From Bacteroidota bacterium (GTDB lineage Bacteria; Bacteroidota; Bacteroidia; Bacteroidales; VadinHA17): a DNA stretch of 64,000 nt. The notes under the pieces were generated by a model, which was not told the DNA's origin, did no database searches, and saw only the letters and a list, made by a program, of their open reading frames with translations. Shown here in pieces: positions 54,185 through 63,127 of the stretch (the first letter of the stretch is position 1; every line of letters begins with the position of its first letter). The DNA lies in the NCBI GenBank assembly GCA_016718875.1, contig JADKBL010000018.1:1-64000 (forward strand), read 5' to 3'. The position numbers were made by a program, and so were the translations under genes.

Positions 54185-56524
54185 TCAGAATTTCACATAA
54201 ATACTTTCACCTGCAGCAATGTTAATCTTCTGGGTTTTCTCCTTATAAGTAACTTCACCTTTCCCTCCTTTTTCAGAAGAGATTTTTGCCATTTCAAGTT
54301 TTCCGTTGCTCCACTTCATATCTACCTCAAAACCACCCCTTGCACGCAAACCTTTTACCTCACCAGTGCTCCAGGCCGAAGGTAATGCCGGAAGCAGCCT
54401 GATGACTCCGTTATGCGATTGCAGAAGCATTTCTGCGATACCGGCAGCTCCTCCGAAATTTCCGTCAATCTGGAATGGAGGATGAGTATCAAAAAGGTTA
54501 TTTAGCGTGCATTTCCTGAGCAGATCCATAACATTTTCATATGCCTTGTCGCCTTTCTGAAGCCTGGCAAAGAAACTGACCATCCAGGCTTTGCTCCAGC
54601 CTGTCTGACCACCTCCGAAAGATAATCTGCGTTCAATTGTTGCCTCGGCAGCCCTGAACAGTTCAGGCTTTTCGGGAGTAAAATGTGTAAGAGGATAGAG
54701 CCCAAGAAGATGAGACATATGGCGGTGTCCGGGTTCAGGTTCGTCATAGTCGTTGATCCACTCCTGAATCACTCCTTTTGAGTTAATTTTTACAGGAGGT
54801 AATCTCTTCTGAGCCTCTTTCAGTCTGGCAGAAAACTCCTTGTCGGTACCAAGTATTTCAGCAGCTTCTGTGCAATAATCAAACAGGGCATTGATAATCT
54901 CAATGTCAATAGTTGCAGCATATGTGAGTGCCGAAACCTCTCCTGTTTTGCTATCCCTGAAATTGTTTTCGGGAGAATGCGAAGGATTTGTAACAAGATA
55001 GCCTTCAGGCGATTCAACAAGGAAGCCAAGGACAAATTCAGCTCCGCCTTTCATCAATGGATATGCACGTTCTCTAAGATAGTTAGTATCCTGTGTAAAA
55101 AGAAAATGTTCATAGAGAGGGAATGTCATCCATGGACCATTGAGCGGAGTAATACCCCATACACCATCTGCTACCCCGGTTCGTCCAAAAGGATCAGTCA
55201 GGTGATGGAATGTCCAGCCGCCGGTGCCGTACATCTCTTTTGCAGTTACTGTTCCGGGGACAACAAGCTTCTCCATGAATGAAGTAAGGGCTTCCGTAGT
55301 TTCAGTAAGATTACCAACCTCTGCCGGCCAGTAATTCATCTGAAGGTTTATATTGGTATGAAAATCAGCATTCCACGGGGCCTTCATATCCTTGTTCCAT
55401 ATACCCTGAAGGTTTGCAGGCAGAATGGCAGGAGCTCTTGATGAGCCCATCAGCAGATATCTCCCATATTGGAAATAAAGTGCAATGAGTCCATTGTCAG
55501 TTCCTCCGTTCTTAACAGCAGCCAGACGCTCATCAGTTGGATTTACAGACAAGGTATCAGATCCGAAAGATAGGCTTACCCTGTTAAACATGCTGCTGTG
55601 TTCCATCACATGTTTTGCTTTTATCTTATCAAATGATTCTTCAGCCGAATTATCAAGGATAGTCTTGCAAACTGCTGCAGGGTCTATTGACCTGTCAACA
55701 TCAAGCAGGTTTACATTATAGTCGGTAGCTGCTGTAAGCCTTACAAATACTTCCTCAGCGTTCCTTACCTCAAGAAAACCATCTTTTACTTCAACTAAAC
55801 CATTTGTTGCGGAAAGTCTTAATTCACCTGCAAATTTCATATGTTCACCACCGGGGCCGGCCAAAGGATCATCTGTATCTATTATCTGACCGGTCAGTAA
55901 AAGAGTATTACCATCTACTGCTTTAACTACTGCATCCTGCTCTCGTGAAAGAGTAAATGAAGCATTTACAGGTCCCTTATCGGGAGACATAATGTGAACA
56001 ACAATCATATTGTCCGGAGCAGATACAAAGACCTCCTGCACATAACTTTTTCCGTCAGCATTGAATGAATTTCTGGCAATACCTGTTACAAGATCCAGTT
56101 CTCTGCGGTAATTATCTGGTTTACCTGTCCAATTGTATCTTATAAGAAGGTCGCCCAAAGGCTGATACGATCTTATCCTGGGAGGTGTACCCAGCAGGTT
56201 CTTATCAGCAATCTTCAGGGCTTTGCTGTATTTGCTCTCAAACAATGCTTTCTGCAATTCCGGCAGGTTTTTTAGTGCATCAGGATTGTTATTATTGATC
56301 TTGCTCCCTGCCCAGATGCTCTCTTCATTTAGCTGAAGCCTTTCATTCACCGGATCACCGAAAACCATTGCTCCCAGCCTTCCGTTTCCGACAGGAAGGG
56401 CTTCTTCCCATGCATCAGCTGGTTGTTTATACCAAAGAGTCAGAGAGTTATCAGAATGTTCTGTCTCACTGCCACACCCGGCCAGAAGTGTAAGGAGAAT
56501 GAAAAATACATTTTGTCTGTTCAT
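54185..56524 (-). CDS. GH95 alpha-L-fucosidase/galactosidase, lipoprotein
   Basis: 779 residues with a lipoprotein signal ('FFILLTLLAGCGSE'). The GH95 N-terminal hallmark 'LWYKQPADAWEEALPVGNGRLGAMVFGDPVNERLQLNEESIWAG' is clear. The catalytic (alpha/alpha)6 domain contains 'NLQGIWNKDMKAPWNADFHTNINLQMNYWPAEVGNL' (catalytic Asn residues) and 'EWINDYDEPEPGHRHMSHLLGLYP' (general acid Glu region), with 'FQIDGNFGGAAGIAEMLLQSH' near the end. It releases terminal fucose or L-galactose from host or plant glycans outside the cytoplasm. No SusC/D pair is adjacent. Confidence 0.92.
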   Translation of the reverse strand: MNRQNVFFILLTLLAGCGSETEHSDNSLTLWYKQPADAWEEALPVGNGRLGAMVFGDPVNERLQLNEESIWAGSKINNNNPDALKNLPELQKALFESKYSKALKIADKNLLGTPPRIRSYQPLGDLLIRYNWTGKPDNYRRELDLVTGIARNSFNADGKSYVQEVFVSAPDNMIVVHIMSPDKGPVNASFTLSREQDAVVKAVDGNTLLLTGQIIDTDDPLAGPGGEHMKFAGELRLSATNGLVEVKDGFLEVRNAEEVFVRLTAATDYNVNLLDVDRSIDPAAVCKTILDNSAEESFDKIKAKHVMEHSSMFNRVSLSFGSDTLSVNPTDERLAAVKNGGTDNGLIALYFQYGRYLLMGSSRAPAILPANLQGIWNKDMKAPWNADFHTNINLQMNYWPAEVGNLTETTEALTSFMEKLVVPGTVTAKEMYGTGGWTFHHLTDPFGRTGVADGVWGITPLNGPWMTFPLYEHFLFTQDTNYLRERAYPLMKGGAEFVLGFLVESPEGYLVTNPSHSPENNFRDSKTGEVSALTYAATIDIEIINALFDYCTEAAEILGTDKEFSARLKEAQKRLPPVKINSKGVIQEWINDYDEPEPGHRHMSHLLGLYPLTHFTPEKPELFRAAEATIERRLSFGGGQTGWSKAWMVSFFARLQKGDKAYENVMDLLRKCTLNNLFDTHPPFQIDGNFGGAAGIAEMLLQSHNGVIRLLPALPSAWSTGEVKGLRARGGFEVDMKWSNGKLEMAKISSEKGGKGEVTYKEKTQKINIAAGESIYVKF

Positions 56525-56558
56525 ATGGTTATTGTTGCTGGTTGCTTTTGTCTTTTAG

Positions 56559-56592
56559 AAACCCACCCCTGGCCCCTCCAGGGAGGGGAACC
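56559..56592. repeat. GC-rich dispersed repeat, copy 2 (inverted)
   Basis: Begins AAACCCACCCCTGG and ends GAGGGGAACC. Its reverse complement matches 5244-5277 with two mismatches in 34. It sits between the amidohydrolase and GH95 genes. Confidence 0.7.
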
Positions 56593-56613
56593 TCATTCCC
56601 TCACTTTTATCTT

Positions 56614-57932
56614 TTATTCCGCCATATTCTCATATTTTGCCTGAAACCTTCGGTAGAGTTGTTTATGTTTATTGTCAAGACTTATATTTCTTCCGGAAAT
56701 AAATGCATATTCAACATTGTTTGTTGACATATCCAGAAGGTCTCCTGTCGAAACAACTATATTGGCATCCTTACCAGTTTCAATGGAACCTGTTTTATCA
56801 TCAATTCCAAGTATTTTAGCTGTATTCAGAGTAACTGTCTGCAGTGCCTCTTCCTTTGTAAGACCGTAAGCGGCAGTCTGTCCTGCAGCGAAGGGAAGGT
56901 TTCCATAGGCCTGTTTTGAATAAGTCAGACCAACAAGAATACCCTCTTTTTTGAACATTGCGGCAAGTTTAAATGGCAGTTTCGTATCACTGTAATCATA
57001 TTTTGGAATTCCCAATGGATCGGCGAGGATGACCGGAATGCTGTTTTCCTTCAGAAAGCTTCTTACTTCCCATGCTGATTCGTCAGCGTCTGACAATACC
57101 ATCTTCTTCACTCCATGTCTTTTGCCAAAAGAGATAGCAGCAATTATACCTTTGGTTTCAGAAGCACTGATAAAGAGAATCTTGGAGCCGTCAAATAAAC
57201 CTCTGAGAGACTCAAGTCTCAGATTGCCGTCTTTTGGCTTTTCAACTGCAGCATAGGCTGCTGCATCTGTGAATATCTCTTCCAGGGCTTCAACATTCTT
57301 ATCATATGTGGAACTAGTGTTTTCACCAAACATAAAATATGCACCTCCTCTTCTTCCGCCGGCTGATGCTTTTCTTGGCCACACCAGCTGAATACCGTTA
57401 TCCGCCTTGTATGCAGCGTCTTTCCAGTTCCATGCATCAAGCTGAACAACGCTTGAAGTTCCCGGCAGCAGGTTCCCGACAGGACAGATCTGTGCAAGCA
57501 GAATCCCGTTCGACCTTATTACAGGAATTACATGTGAATCAGTATTATAGGCTACCAGAGCTCTGACATTCGGATTCAGATCGCCTGTCTCACGGTTATC
57601 AGTGGCAACATCCACCCCACTGCCTATCTCAACCAGACCTAAGCTTGTTGCAGGAAATATCAGTCCCGGATAAACCTGCTTTCCGGATACATCTATCACA
57701 TCTGATGCTGATTTGTCACCGCTGTAATCGCTGCTCTTTCCCACATAAGTTATTTTCCCTGAGGAAAATACAATAGTTCCGTTTTCAATAATACTACCGG
57801 TTCCAGTATGGATAGTACCTCCTGAGAGAATTACCGCTTTCTTTTGTGCCGGTGCTACGACCGGACTTTGTGCTATTGCCTTATTAAACAAGGCAAATAA
57901 AAATAAAACTGATATAATGATATACTTTTCAT
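56614..57932 (-). CDS. exported amidohydrolase-like protein lacking the HxH metal motif (frameshifted signal)
   Basis: About 439 residues. As written, the frame is open only from a TTG near 57891. An ATG at 57932 overlaps the previous gene's stop (ATGA); adding one A to the AAAA run at 57926-57929 gives 'MKKYIIISVLFLFALFNKAIAQ', a normal signal peptide, joined to the body. I use that start. The fold is amidohydrolase-like ('VILSGGTIHTGTGSIIENGTIVFSSGKI', 'LNTAKILGIDDKTGSIETGKDANIVV'). At the usual HxH position it reads 'VYPGLIFPATSLGLVEIG', so no metal ligands and probably no independent catalysis. Likely partner subunit of the adjacent large amidohydrolase. Confidence 0.8.
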
Positions 57933-60913
57933 CGTCTTGGGAAATTAGGTGTTGTTGAACTGCTTGCAGGAGCTTCTTTCAGTATATCTGAAATAATCCG
58001 GTTACGCTCATTATCAATCTGATCTTTCAATTTAGCATCCTGATCCTCATCGAAATAGATAGTACCATCGACCATAGTTTTATTAGCGTGAGCATAAACT
58101 GAAAGAGGATAATCTGTCCATAGAACCAGATCAGCATCTTTGCCTTCTTTTATACTACCGATCCTGTCGTCGAGGTGGAGAATTTTTGCAGGATTAAGAG
58201 TTACAAGCTTCAGTGCATCGGTTTCGTTTACACCTCCGTATTTAATTGCCTTGCCTGCCTCCTGGTTGAGTCTTCTTCCCATCTCCGCATCATCTGAATG
58301 CAAGCATGTTAGTACACCCTGGCTCATTATCAGTGCGGCATTATATGTAATCCCCTCATACACCTCATATTTATAATCCCACCAGTCTGAAAATACAGAA
58401 GCGGCAGCCCCATGCGCTTTTATCTGATCTGCTATTTTGTAACCTTCATTGAAATGTATGAAAGTGTTCACTTTAATCCCAAAATCATTGGCAAAATTCA
58501 TTAACATAGTACCTTCTGACTGGATATAAGTGTGGCAGGTTATGAAGCTTCTTTTCTCAAGAACATCAACAATAGCATCGAGTTCAAGATCTCTCCTCGG
58601 AGGCACCTTTCCGGCACGGTCCGCAGGTTTCAGTGCATTCCACGTTTTCCATTGATTATTATAATCTACTGCCCTCTGGTAAGCATCACGGATTATCTGT
58701 TCAACCCCCATCCTGGTATTCGGGTAACGGTTGACTGACCTTTTGACGTTTTCTCCAAGAGCATGTTTCAGGAATCCTACCTGGTTTTCGACTTTGAGCT
58801 CCTCTGCATTATGTCCCCATCGGTTTTTAATAATAACCGACTGACCTCCAATCGGATTGGCTGATCCATGCAATATATGAGAAGTTGTTACACCACCTGC
58901 CAGCTGCCTGTAGATAGTCTGGTCCTCAGGATCAACAACATCACCAGCTCTTACCTCAGAGGTAATGGCCTGCCCCATCTCATTGGTCGCATCAAGCGCC
59001 ATATGGGAATGCTCATCAATAATACCCGGAGTAAGATGCATCCCGGTACCATCTATTGTCCTGGTTCCTGCAGGTGCTGCAAGATTCTTTCCTATTTTAG
59101 CAATCTTACCTTTCTGAACAAGTACATCTGTATTTGACAACTTCCCGTCCTTCTCATTTGTCCAGACAGTAGCATTTTTAAATAAAATATCCTCCTGTTT
59201 TGGCAATTCCTCACGTCCAAAAGCAGTAAAAGGATATAGGATTTTTCCGGGTTCAGGTATCTTTGATTCTGGTTTCTTTTTGCCACGTTCCGATTCAGCT
59301 GAAGGACCTTTATATCTGGCGGTCCAGTTTACCCACTTTCCATCAGATAATTGTCCCCTGCCTTCCAGATCATTTCCATTTATATATCCTGTGAGTCTGT
59401 ATTTTCTTCCGCTTCTGTCAAAGCTGATACTGACCAGATCCTTTTCAACTGCAAAAACAGCACCTTTTACCTCAGTTGAATCAACCGATACTTTTACTGT
59501 TGGTTTTTCGGACTTTCCTGATAAAACCAGATTATAGGAAGATGTATCAACACTTAGCGAATATGTACCACGAAGGTCCTTCTGTCTCATATCGACAAAC
59601 CTGTATGGCACACCCTGAACCCAGGTTTCAAATATTGTACAATCCTCATTGAAGATATTGCCCGAAGTCACAATCAGATTGGCTATCATATTTTTCTTAA
59701 CTCCTCCAAGCAGTTCAGATGCCCCAACCATTGAAGCAGGTGTAAATGTAAGAGCCTTGATTGCCTCATTCTCAGGAAGACCATATTTAACAGATTTCCT
59801 GAGGTTTGTAAGGAAAGATGAACGCTGTTTAAGGTCTGAGGATGTAATTGCAAAAGTGAGACCGGCTCCGGACACTCTTGCCAGATTAAACGGAGCCAGC
59901 TCATAATGCCTGAGAGTTGAATAAGTTACAGCGGCAGCATCATATGGATCCTTAACATCAGGTGTTTCAGGAAAATTGACAGGAAGGATCAGTTTATTGC
60001 CTGACTTCTTTATATCAGGTATTGTCTGGTATTCGTCTCCTCCGCCTTTGATTATGTAGTTTATCCCAAACTCTTTTCCAAGCTTATCTGCTCTGAGAAC
60101 TTCTATCTTATTTGTAACTTCAAATATCTGAGGAAGGGAGAGGTTTGCTGTATATGCCTCAATACCATCATCATGAAAATAACCTGAAGGTAATTGTTTG
60201 TACCACTGAGCGTCATAATTGAGCTGACGCAGCAAGGCAATAATTCCGAACAGCGAGGCAGGATACAGGTCGTTTGACCGTCCCCTTATAAATGAATAAT
60301 TTGCTGAAGCCTTATTCTTAAGTACAAGATTATTGGTCTTACCATCACCGGTACTAACAAGTGCTGAAGTTCCGCGTGCAATACCATCGGCTTTGAATGC
60401 CACCACTGCTCCAAAACCTGCCTGGCGGAATTCCCCTGCCACTTTCGGATCGGGAATAAACTCTGAAGAAACATCATAAGAGGCATTTATGCCATCGTTC
60501 CAGTAATCGGCTACCCTGGGTTCAGGAGTGGCAGGACCCGAAGATCTTCCGCCCTGTGCCGGAACCATAAAAGCTGCATAGGGGTTTGCATTTGCAGATG
60601 ATGCCTGCACCTTAATCCCATAATTTCCGGCATAGGCATCAATAAATGCAGGATATATTGTTTTTCCTGTCATGTCATAAATAATTGTCCCTTTGGGGAA
60701 TACAAGATTTTTACCGACTGCTTCTATCCTTCCGTTTGAGATCAGGATATCGGTATTCTCTAGGGTGGTCTGATAATCGGCCACAACCCGGGCATTCTTA
60801 AGCCCGTAGACGTCGATCCTTTTATCGCTGACTCCGGCAACAGGGGCATTATCCTGCTGTGCCATTGCTCTCGTTGCGATTAGTAAAAGGATCAGGAAAA
60901 GTGTTTTTCGCAT
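57929..60913 (-). CDS. exported double amidohydrolase
   Basis: 994 residues with a signal peptide ('LFLILLLIATRAMAQ'). It contains two amidohydrolase modules. The first (about 30-450) is degenerate, with 'YPAFIDAYAGNYG' where HxH should be. The second (about 570-970) is complete: 'LTPGIIDEHSHM' (HxH), 'FITCHTYIQSE' and 'FIHFNEGYK' (His ligands), 'CLHSDDAEMGRR' (Asp), and 'LNPAKILHLDDRIGSIKEGKDADLVLW'. It should hydrolyse a cyclic amide, imide or peptide-like bond in the periplasm. Its stop overlaps the start of the degenerate paralogue by ATGA. Confidence 0.87.
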   Translation of the reverse strand: MRKTLFLILLLIATRAMAQQDNAPVAGVSDKRIDVYGLKNARVVADYQTTLENTDILISNGRIEAVGKNLVFPKGTIIYDMTGKTIYPAFIDAYAGNYGIKVQASSANANPYAAFMVPAQGGRSSGPATPEPRVADYWNDGINASYDVSSEFIPDPKVAGEFRQAGFGAVVAFKADGIARGTSALVSTGDGKTNNLVLKNKASANYSFIRGRSNDLYPASLFGIIALLRQLNYDAQWYKQLPSGYFHDDGIEAYTANLSLPQIFEVTNKIEVLRADKLGKEFGINYIIKGGGDEYQTIPDIKKSGNKLILPVNFPETPDVKDPYDAAAVTYSTLRHYELAPFNLARVSGAGLTFAITSSDLKQRSSFLTNLRKSVKYGLPENEAIKALTFTPASMVGASELLGGVKKNMIANLIVTSGNIFNEDCTIFETWVQGVPYRFVDMRQKDLRGTYSLSVDTSSYNLVLSGKSEKPTVKVSVDSTEVKGAVFAVEKDLVSISFDRSGRKYRLTGYINGNDLEGRGQLSDGKWVNWTARYKGPSAESERGKKKPESKIPEPGKILYPFTAFGREELPKQEDILFKNATVWTNEKDGKLSNTDVLVQKGKIAKIGKNLAAPAGTRTIDGTGMHLTPGIIDEHSHMALDATNEMGQAITSEVRAGDVVDPEDQTIYRQLAGGVTTSHILHGSANPIGGQSVIIKNRWGHNAEELKVENQVGFLKHALGENVKRSVNRYPNTRMGVEQIIRDAYQRAVDYNNQWKTWNALKPADRAGKVPPRRDLELDAIVDVLEKRSFITCHTYIQSEGTMLMNFANDFGIKVNTFIHFNEGYKIADQIKAHGAAASVFSDWWDYKYEVYEGITYNAALIMSQGVLTCLHSDDAEMGRRLNQEAGKAIKYGGVNETDALKLVTLNPAKILHLDDRIGSIKEGKDADLVLWTDYPLSVYAHANKTMVDGTIYFDEDQDAKLKDQIDNERNRIISDILKEAPASSSTTPNFPRR

Positions 60914-60977
60914 AGAAATAAAGGTTTAACGATTAGGGTTAATAGTTAAGGGTAAATATAGTTTTTAAATTTAAATG

Positions 60978-61080
60978 GCAGCAGGCAACAGGCAACAGGC
61001 GACAGGAAAAGTTTAAATTAATTAGATGCAGACTCCAATCAGACAGCCCTGCGCCCTGCGCCCTGAGCCTTGCGCCTGAC
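60978..61080. repeat. CAACAGG / GCGCCCTG dispersed repeats
   Basis: GGCAGCAGG, then repeated CAACAGG units (60978-61006) and, after an AT-rich spacer, repeated CTGCGCC units ending CTTGCGCCTGAC (61046-61080). The latter is inverted relative to 5213-5236. No gene seen. Confidence 0.5.
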
Positions 61081-62298
61081 TTATAAATTCAGATAATCGC
61101 CTAGATACGAGTATTTTGGAGTTAACTGGCCATCTCTAAGAATAGTGGCCCTGGTTATCATAGGGCTTTCGACACCCATGAGAAGATCATGCAAAACGTT
61201 GCTTATCAGCATCCTGCCGAAGTCATGAGAAGCATCACGGGGAAGCTCGCCGGGCAGATTATCGATCGACATAACCGTAATATTCGAAGGTCGTGAAAAG
61301 GCTGGTTCTTCAGTCTCCAGGTGGGGATTAAAGTCATAATAAGGATCGGAAATAGTTGTTACCCTGACGGATGAGGGCAATGGACCGGGAATATCGCAGC
61401 TTATATCGGCAATTATATTTATTCTGAAATCAGGTTTTTTCATTTCCTCTGCAGTAAGAAAATAAGGAGATCGGGGATCCCAGAAGTGACCTGTTATTAA
61501 AATATCAGTTAGCCTTGCAAAAGGAAAGAATGCCGGTTCGTACTCATCAGGAAATCTTACAAAATGTCTGAAATTAAACTCCTTACCATTCCTGTGCCGG
61601 GTATATTCCTGAGGTCCGATCTGGCAGAATACCGGTACATCAAACTCCCTGTTGAGATAATCTGAAGGATTTACCTGTACAACATTAGCGACATTAAGAG
61701 TCTCAATAGCTCCGGATGATACCCGTCCTTCACCGGTAACAAGGATCTTAAGTCCGGGTTTCAGCTCTATTTTCCTGAGACCGGCCCATACCTCATCAAG
61801 ATCGTGACACTGGTAAGCAGGTTTAAGTCTGAAACGGTTTGTTGTGATGCCCCTTGCTCTGAGGGCGTTGTATGCACCCACAATACCGGCATGTCGGCCA
61901 AAAGCTACGACTCTCTGTCCACGGTCAGTTGTGAGTCGTTCAAAATCAATGAGTGTCAGGTTTTTCCTGACCATTTCCCTGAACATATCCTGATTATGGT
62001 GCTGTTCTTTGGCAACATGAGCAAAGAACATATAAGTTTTCCCGGGAATAAATGTTCGCTTATCGATCTCCTTAACACCTAGTAGTATATCGCATTCACG
62101 AAGGTCTTCTTTGAGAGGAATGTCGAGGTACTCATATTCCTCATTTGAATAGCATCTGAAGTCGCTTGGCTGAACAAAGAACTGGACATCGGGATAAGTC
62201 TCCTCGAGAGCTGTTATCTGTGGAGGAGTCAGAGGTACCCGGCGGTCGGGAGGATTTTTCGTCTCCCGCAATATTCCGACTTTTAGTCTATTTGTCAT
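61081..62298 (-). CDS. saccharopine/alanine dehydrogenase-like NAD(P)-binding protein
   Basis: About 405 residues from 'MTNRLKVGILRETKNPPDRRVPLTPPQ' (ATG 62298); an in-frame codon 23 residues upstream adds an unlikely leader and overlaps the tmRNA promoter region. The N-terminus has the AlaDh/PNT fold signature (R-E-x-K-x3-D-x-R-V-x-L-T-P) and 'GKTYMFFAHVAKEQHHN'; the C-terminal half has the Rossmann part 'LKILVTGEGRVSSGAIETLN'. It is closest in layout to LYS1-type saccharopine dehydrogenase. Substrate uncertain. Cytosolic. Divergent from the tmRNA gene. Confidence 0.8.
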   Translation of the reverse strand: MTNRLKVGILRETKNPPDRRVPLTPPQITALEETYPDVQFFVQPSDFRCYSNEEYEYLDIPLKEDLRECDILLGVKEIDKRTFIPGKTYMFFAHVAKEQHHNQDMFREMVRKNLTLIDFERLTTDRGQRVVAFGRHAGIVGAYNALRARGITTNRFRLKPAYQCHDLDEVWAGLRKIELKPGLKILVTGEGRVSSGAIETLNVANVVQVNPSDYLNREFDVPVFCQIGPQEYTRHRNGKEFNFRHFVRFPDEYEPAFFPFARLTDILITGHFWDPRSPYFLTAEEMKKPDFRINIIADISCDIPGPLPSSVRVTTISDPYYDFNPHLETEEPAFSRPSNITVMSIDNLPGELPRDASHDFGRMLISNVLHDLLMGVESPMITRATILRDGQLTPKYSYLGDYLNL

Positions 62299-62343
62299 TA
62301 TAACAAACAGTGAAAGATCATATGTGAAGGTACGAATTTTTCG

Positions 62344-62351
62344 TATCTTTG
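62344..62351 (+). promoter_or_regulatory. -7 element of the tmRNA promoter
   Basis: TATCTTTG matches TAnnTTTG, 16 bases before the mature tmRNA 5' end. The -33 TTG is not evident at the right distance. Confidence 0.45.
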
Positions 62352-62367
62352 CAGTACATATTTCCAT

Positions 62368-62746
62368 GGGGCTGACATGGTTTTGACAGCATGAGTGGTG
62401 TTATGTAAGCATGCAGGGTGTGGTGACGCGTCCCTTAAACAGAGTTACAAACCAATAAAAGGCGAAACTAATTACGCTCTCGCTGCTTAAGCGAATAAAG
62501 TAACTTAAGCTTCATCCAGGCACATGTGTCTGGACGAGACGTCTCCCGGGCGGTCAGGCCCTGATCCAACCCGATAGTGAGGCGCTATCAATCCGGGGCT
62601 AGTCTGAGGGTTGTTCCGACCTGATGGCGAAGCAACAGGAAATAAGGACAGGTTAGGTTGTTCTGCATCTGGCCGGTCACGAAAATCAAGCAGGACTACG
62701 CATGTAGAAAGCATATGACTTCCGTGTTTGGACGCGGGTTCGACTC
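62368..62746 (+). ncRNA. ssrA: tmRNA, 3' end truncated in the T-loop
   Basis: The 5' part GGGGCTGACATGG...TTTTGACAGC is the normal tRNA-like start. The tag frame reads ...GGC GAA ACT AAT TAC GCT CTC GCT GCT TAA, i.e. GETNYALAA then stop. The 3' side reaches GGACGCGGGTTCGACTC and should continue with CCGCCAGCTCC to close the T-stem and acceptor stem (CAGCTCC pairs with GGGGCTG). Instead the sequence changes to AATGTGTTGATAC. Without that segment the tRNA-like domain cannot fold or be charged with alanine. Trans-translation rescues stalled ribosomes. Confidence 0.9.
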
Positions 62747-62772
62747 AATGTGTTGATACATTGAGGTTTTTT
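62744..62772 (+). terminator. intrinsic terminator at the tmRNA/element junction
   Basis: CTCAATGT and ACATTGAG pair around a six-base loop, followed by GTTTTTT. The left arm begins within the last three bases of the tmRNA match. Confidence 0.8.
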
Positions 62773-63127
62773 ATTTATATTTGATTTCATTTTATATCAA
62801 ATAATGTCAGTTTATATCCATCTTATCGGTTACCTCAAAAGTAAAAATGCAAATAGGTAACCGAATTGTAATATATAGCATTGATAATATGCGTATTGTG
62901 ACCAATAAAATAACAAAATAGTATATAAAAATGCCCTATAGGCGTAAAATTCACTTACCCATCTTACCCGAAATGATATAAACACCATATAAAGAGGGTT
63001 TGAATTGGGTAACTTAATTTTTTTAAAAGTTACCCCATCTTACCCGCTTTCGATATAACCAACTAAATTTCAATGCTATAATATGGGTAAGTAAATCTTT
63101 AACTGAAAATATGATATAAAATATAGA
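62773..63127 (+). other. putative attachment-site arm region of an integrated element
   Basis: AT-rich, 355 bases, no gene seen. It holds a 9-base inverted pair CGGTTACCT (62827-62835) / AGGTAACCG (62855-62863). It also has two direct copies of TTACCC(C)ATCTTACCCG (62955-62970 and 63030-63046) and the inverse cores GGGTAAC (63007-63013) and GGGTAAG (63085-63091). Clustered short repeats between a tmRNA target and an integrase gene resemble integrase arm-binding sites. Confidence 0.55.

Noticed and set aside
1546..61080. CRISPR array among the many short repeats
   Set aside because: No regularly spaced identical direct repeats with unique spacers and no cas genes were found.
62505..62714. Minus-strand open frame of 69 codons
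   Set aside because: It lies wholly inside the tmRNA gene and has no signal or family match.
62368..62746. Two-piece (permuted) tmRNA as the reason for the missing 3' end
   Set aside because: The order of the parts is that of a one-piece tmRNA, with 5' acceptor strand first and tag in the middle, so permutation does not explain it.
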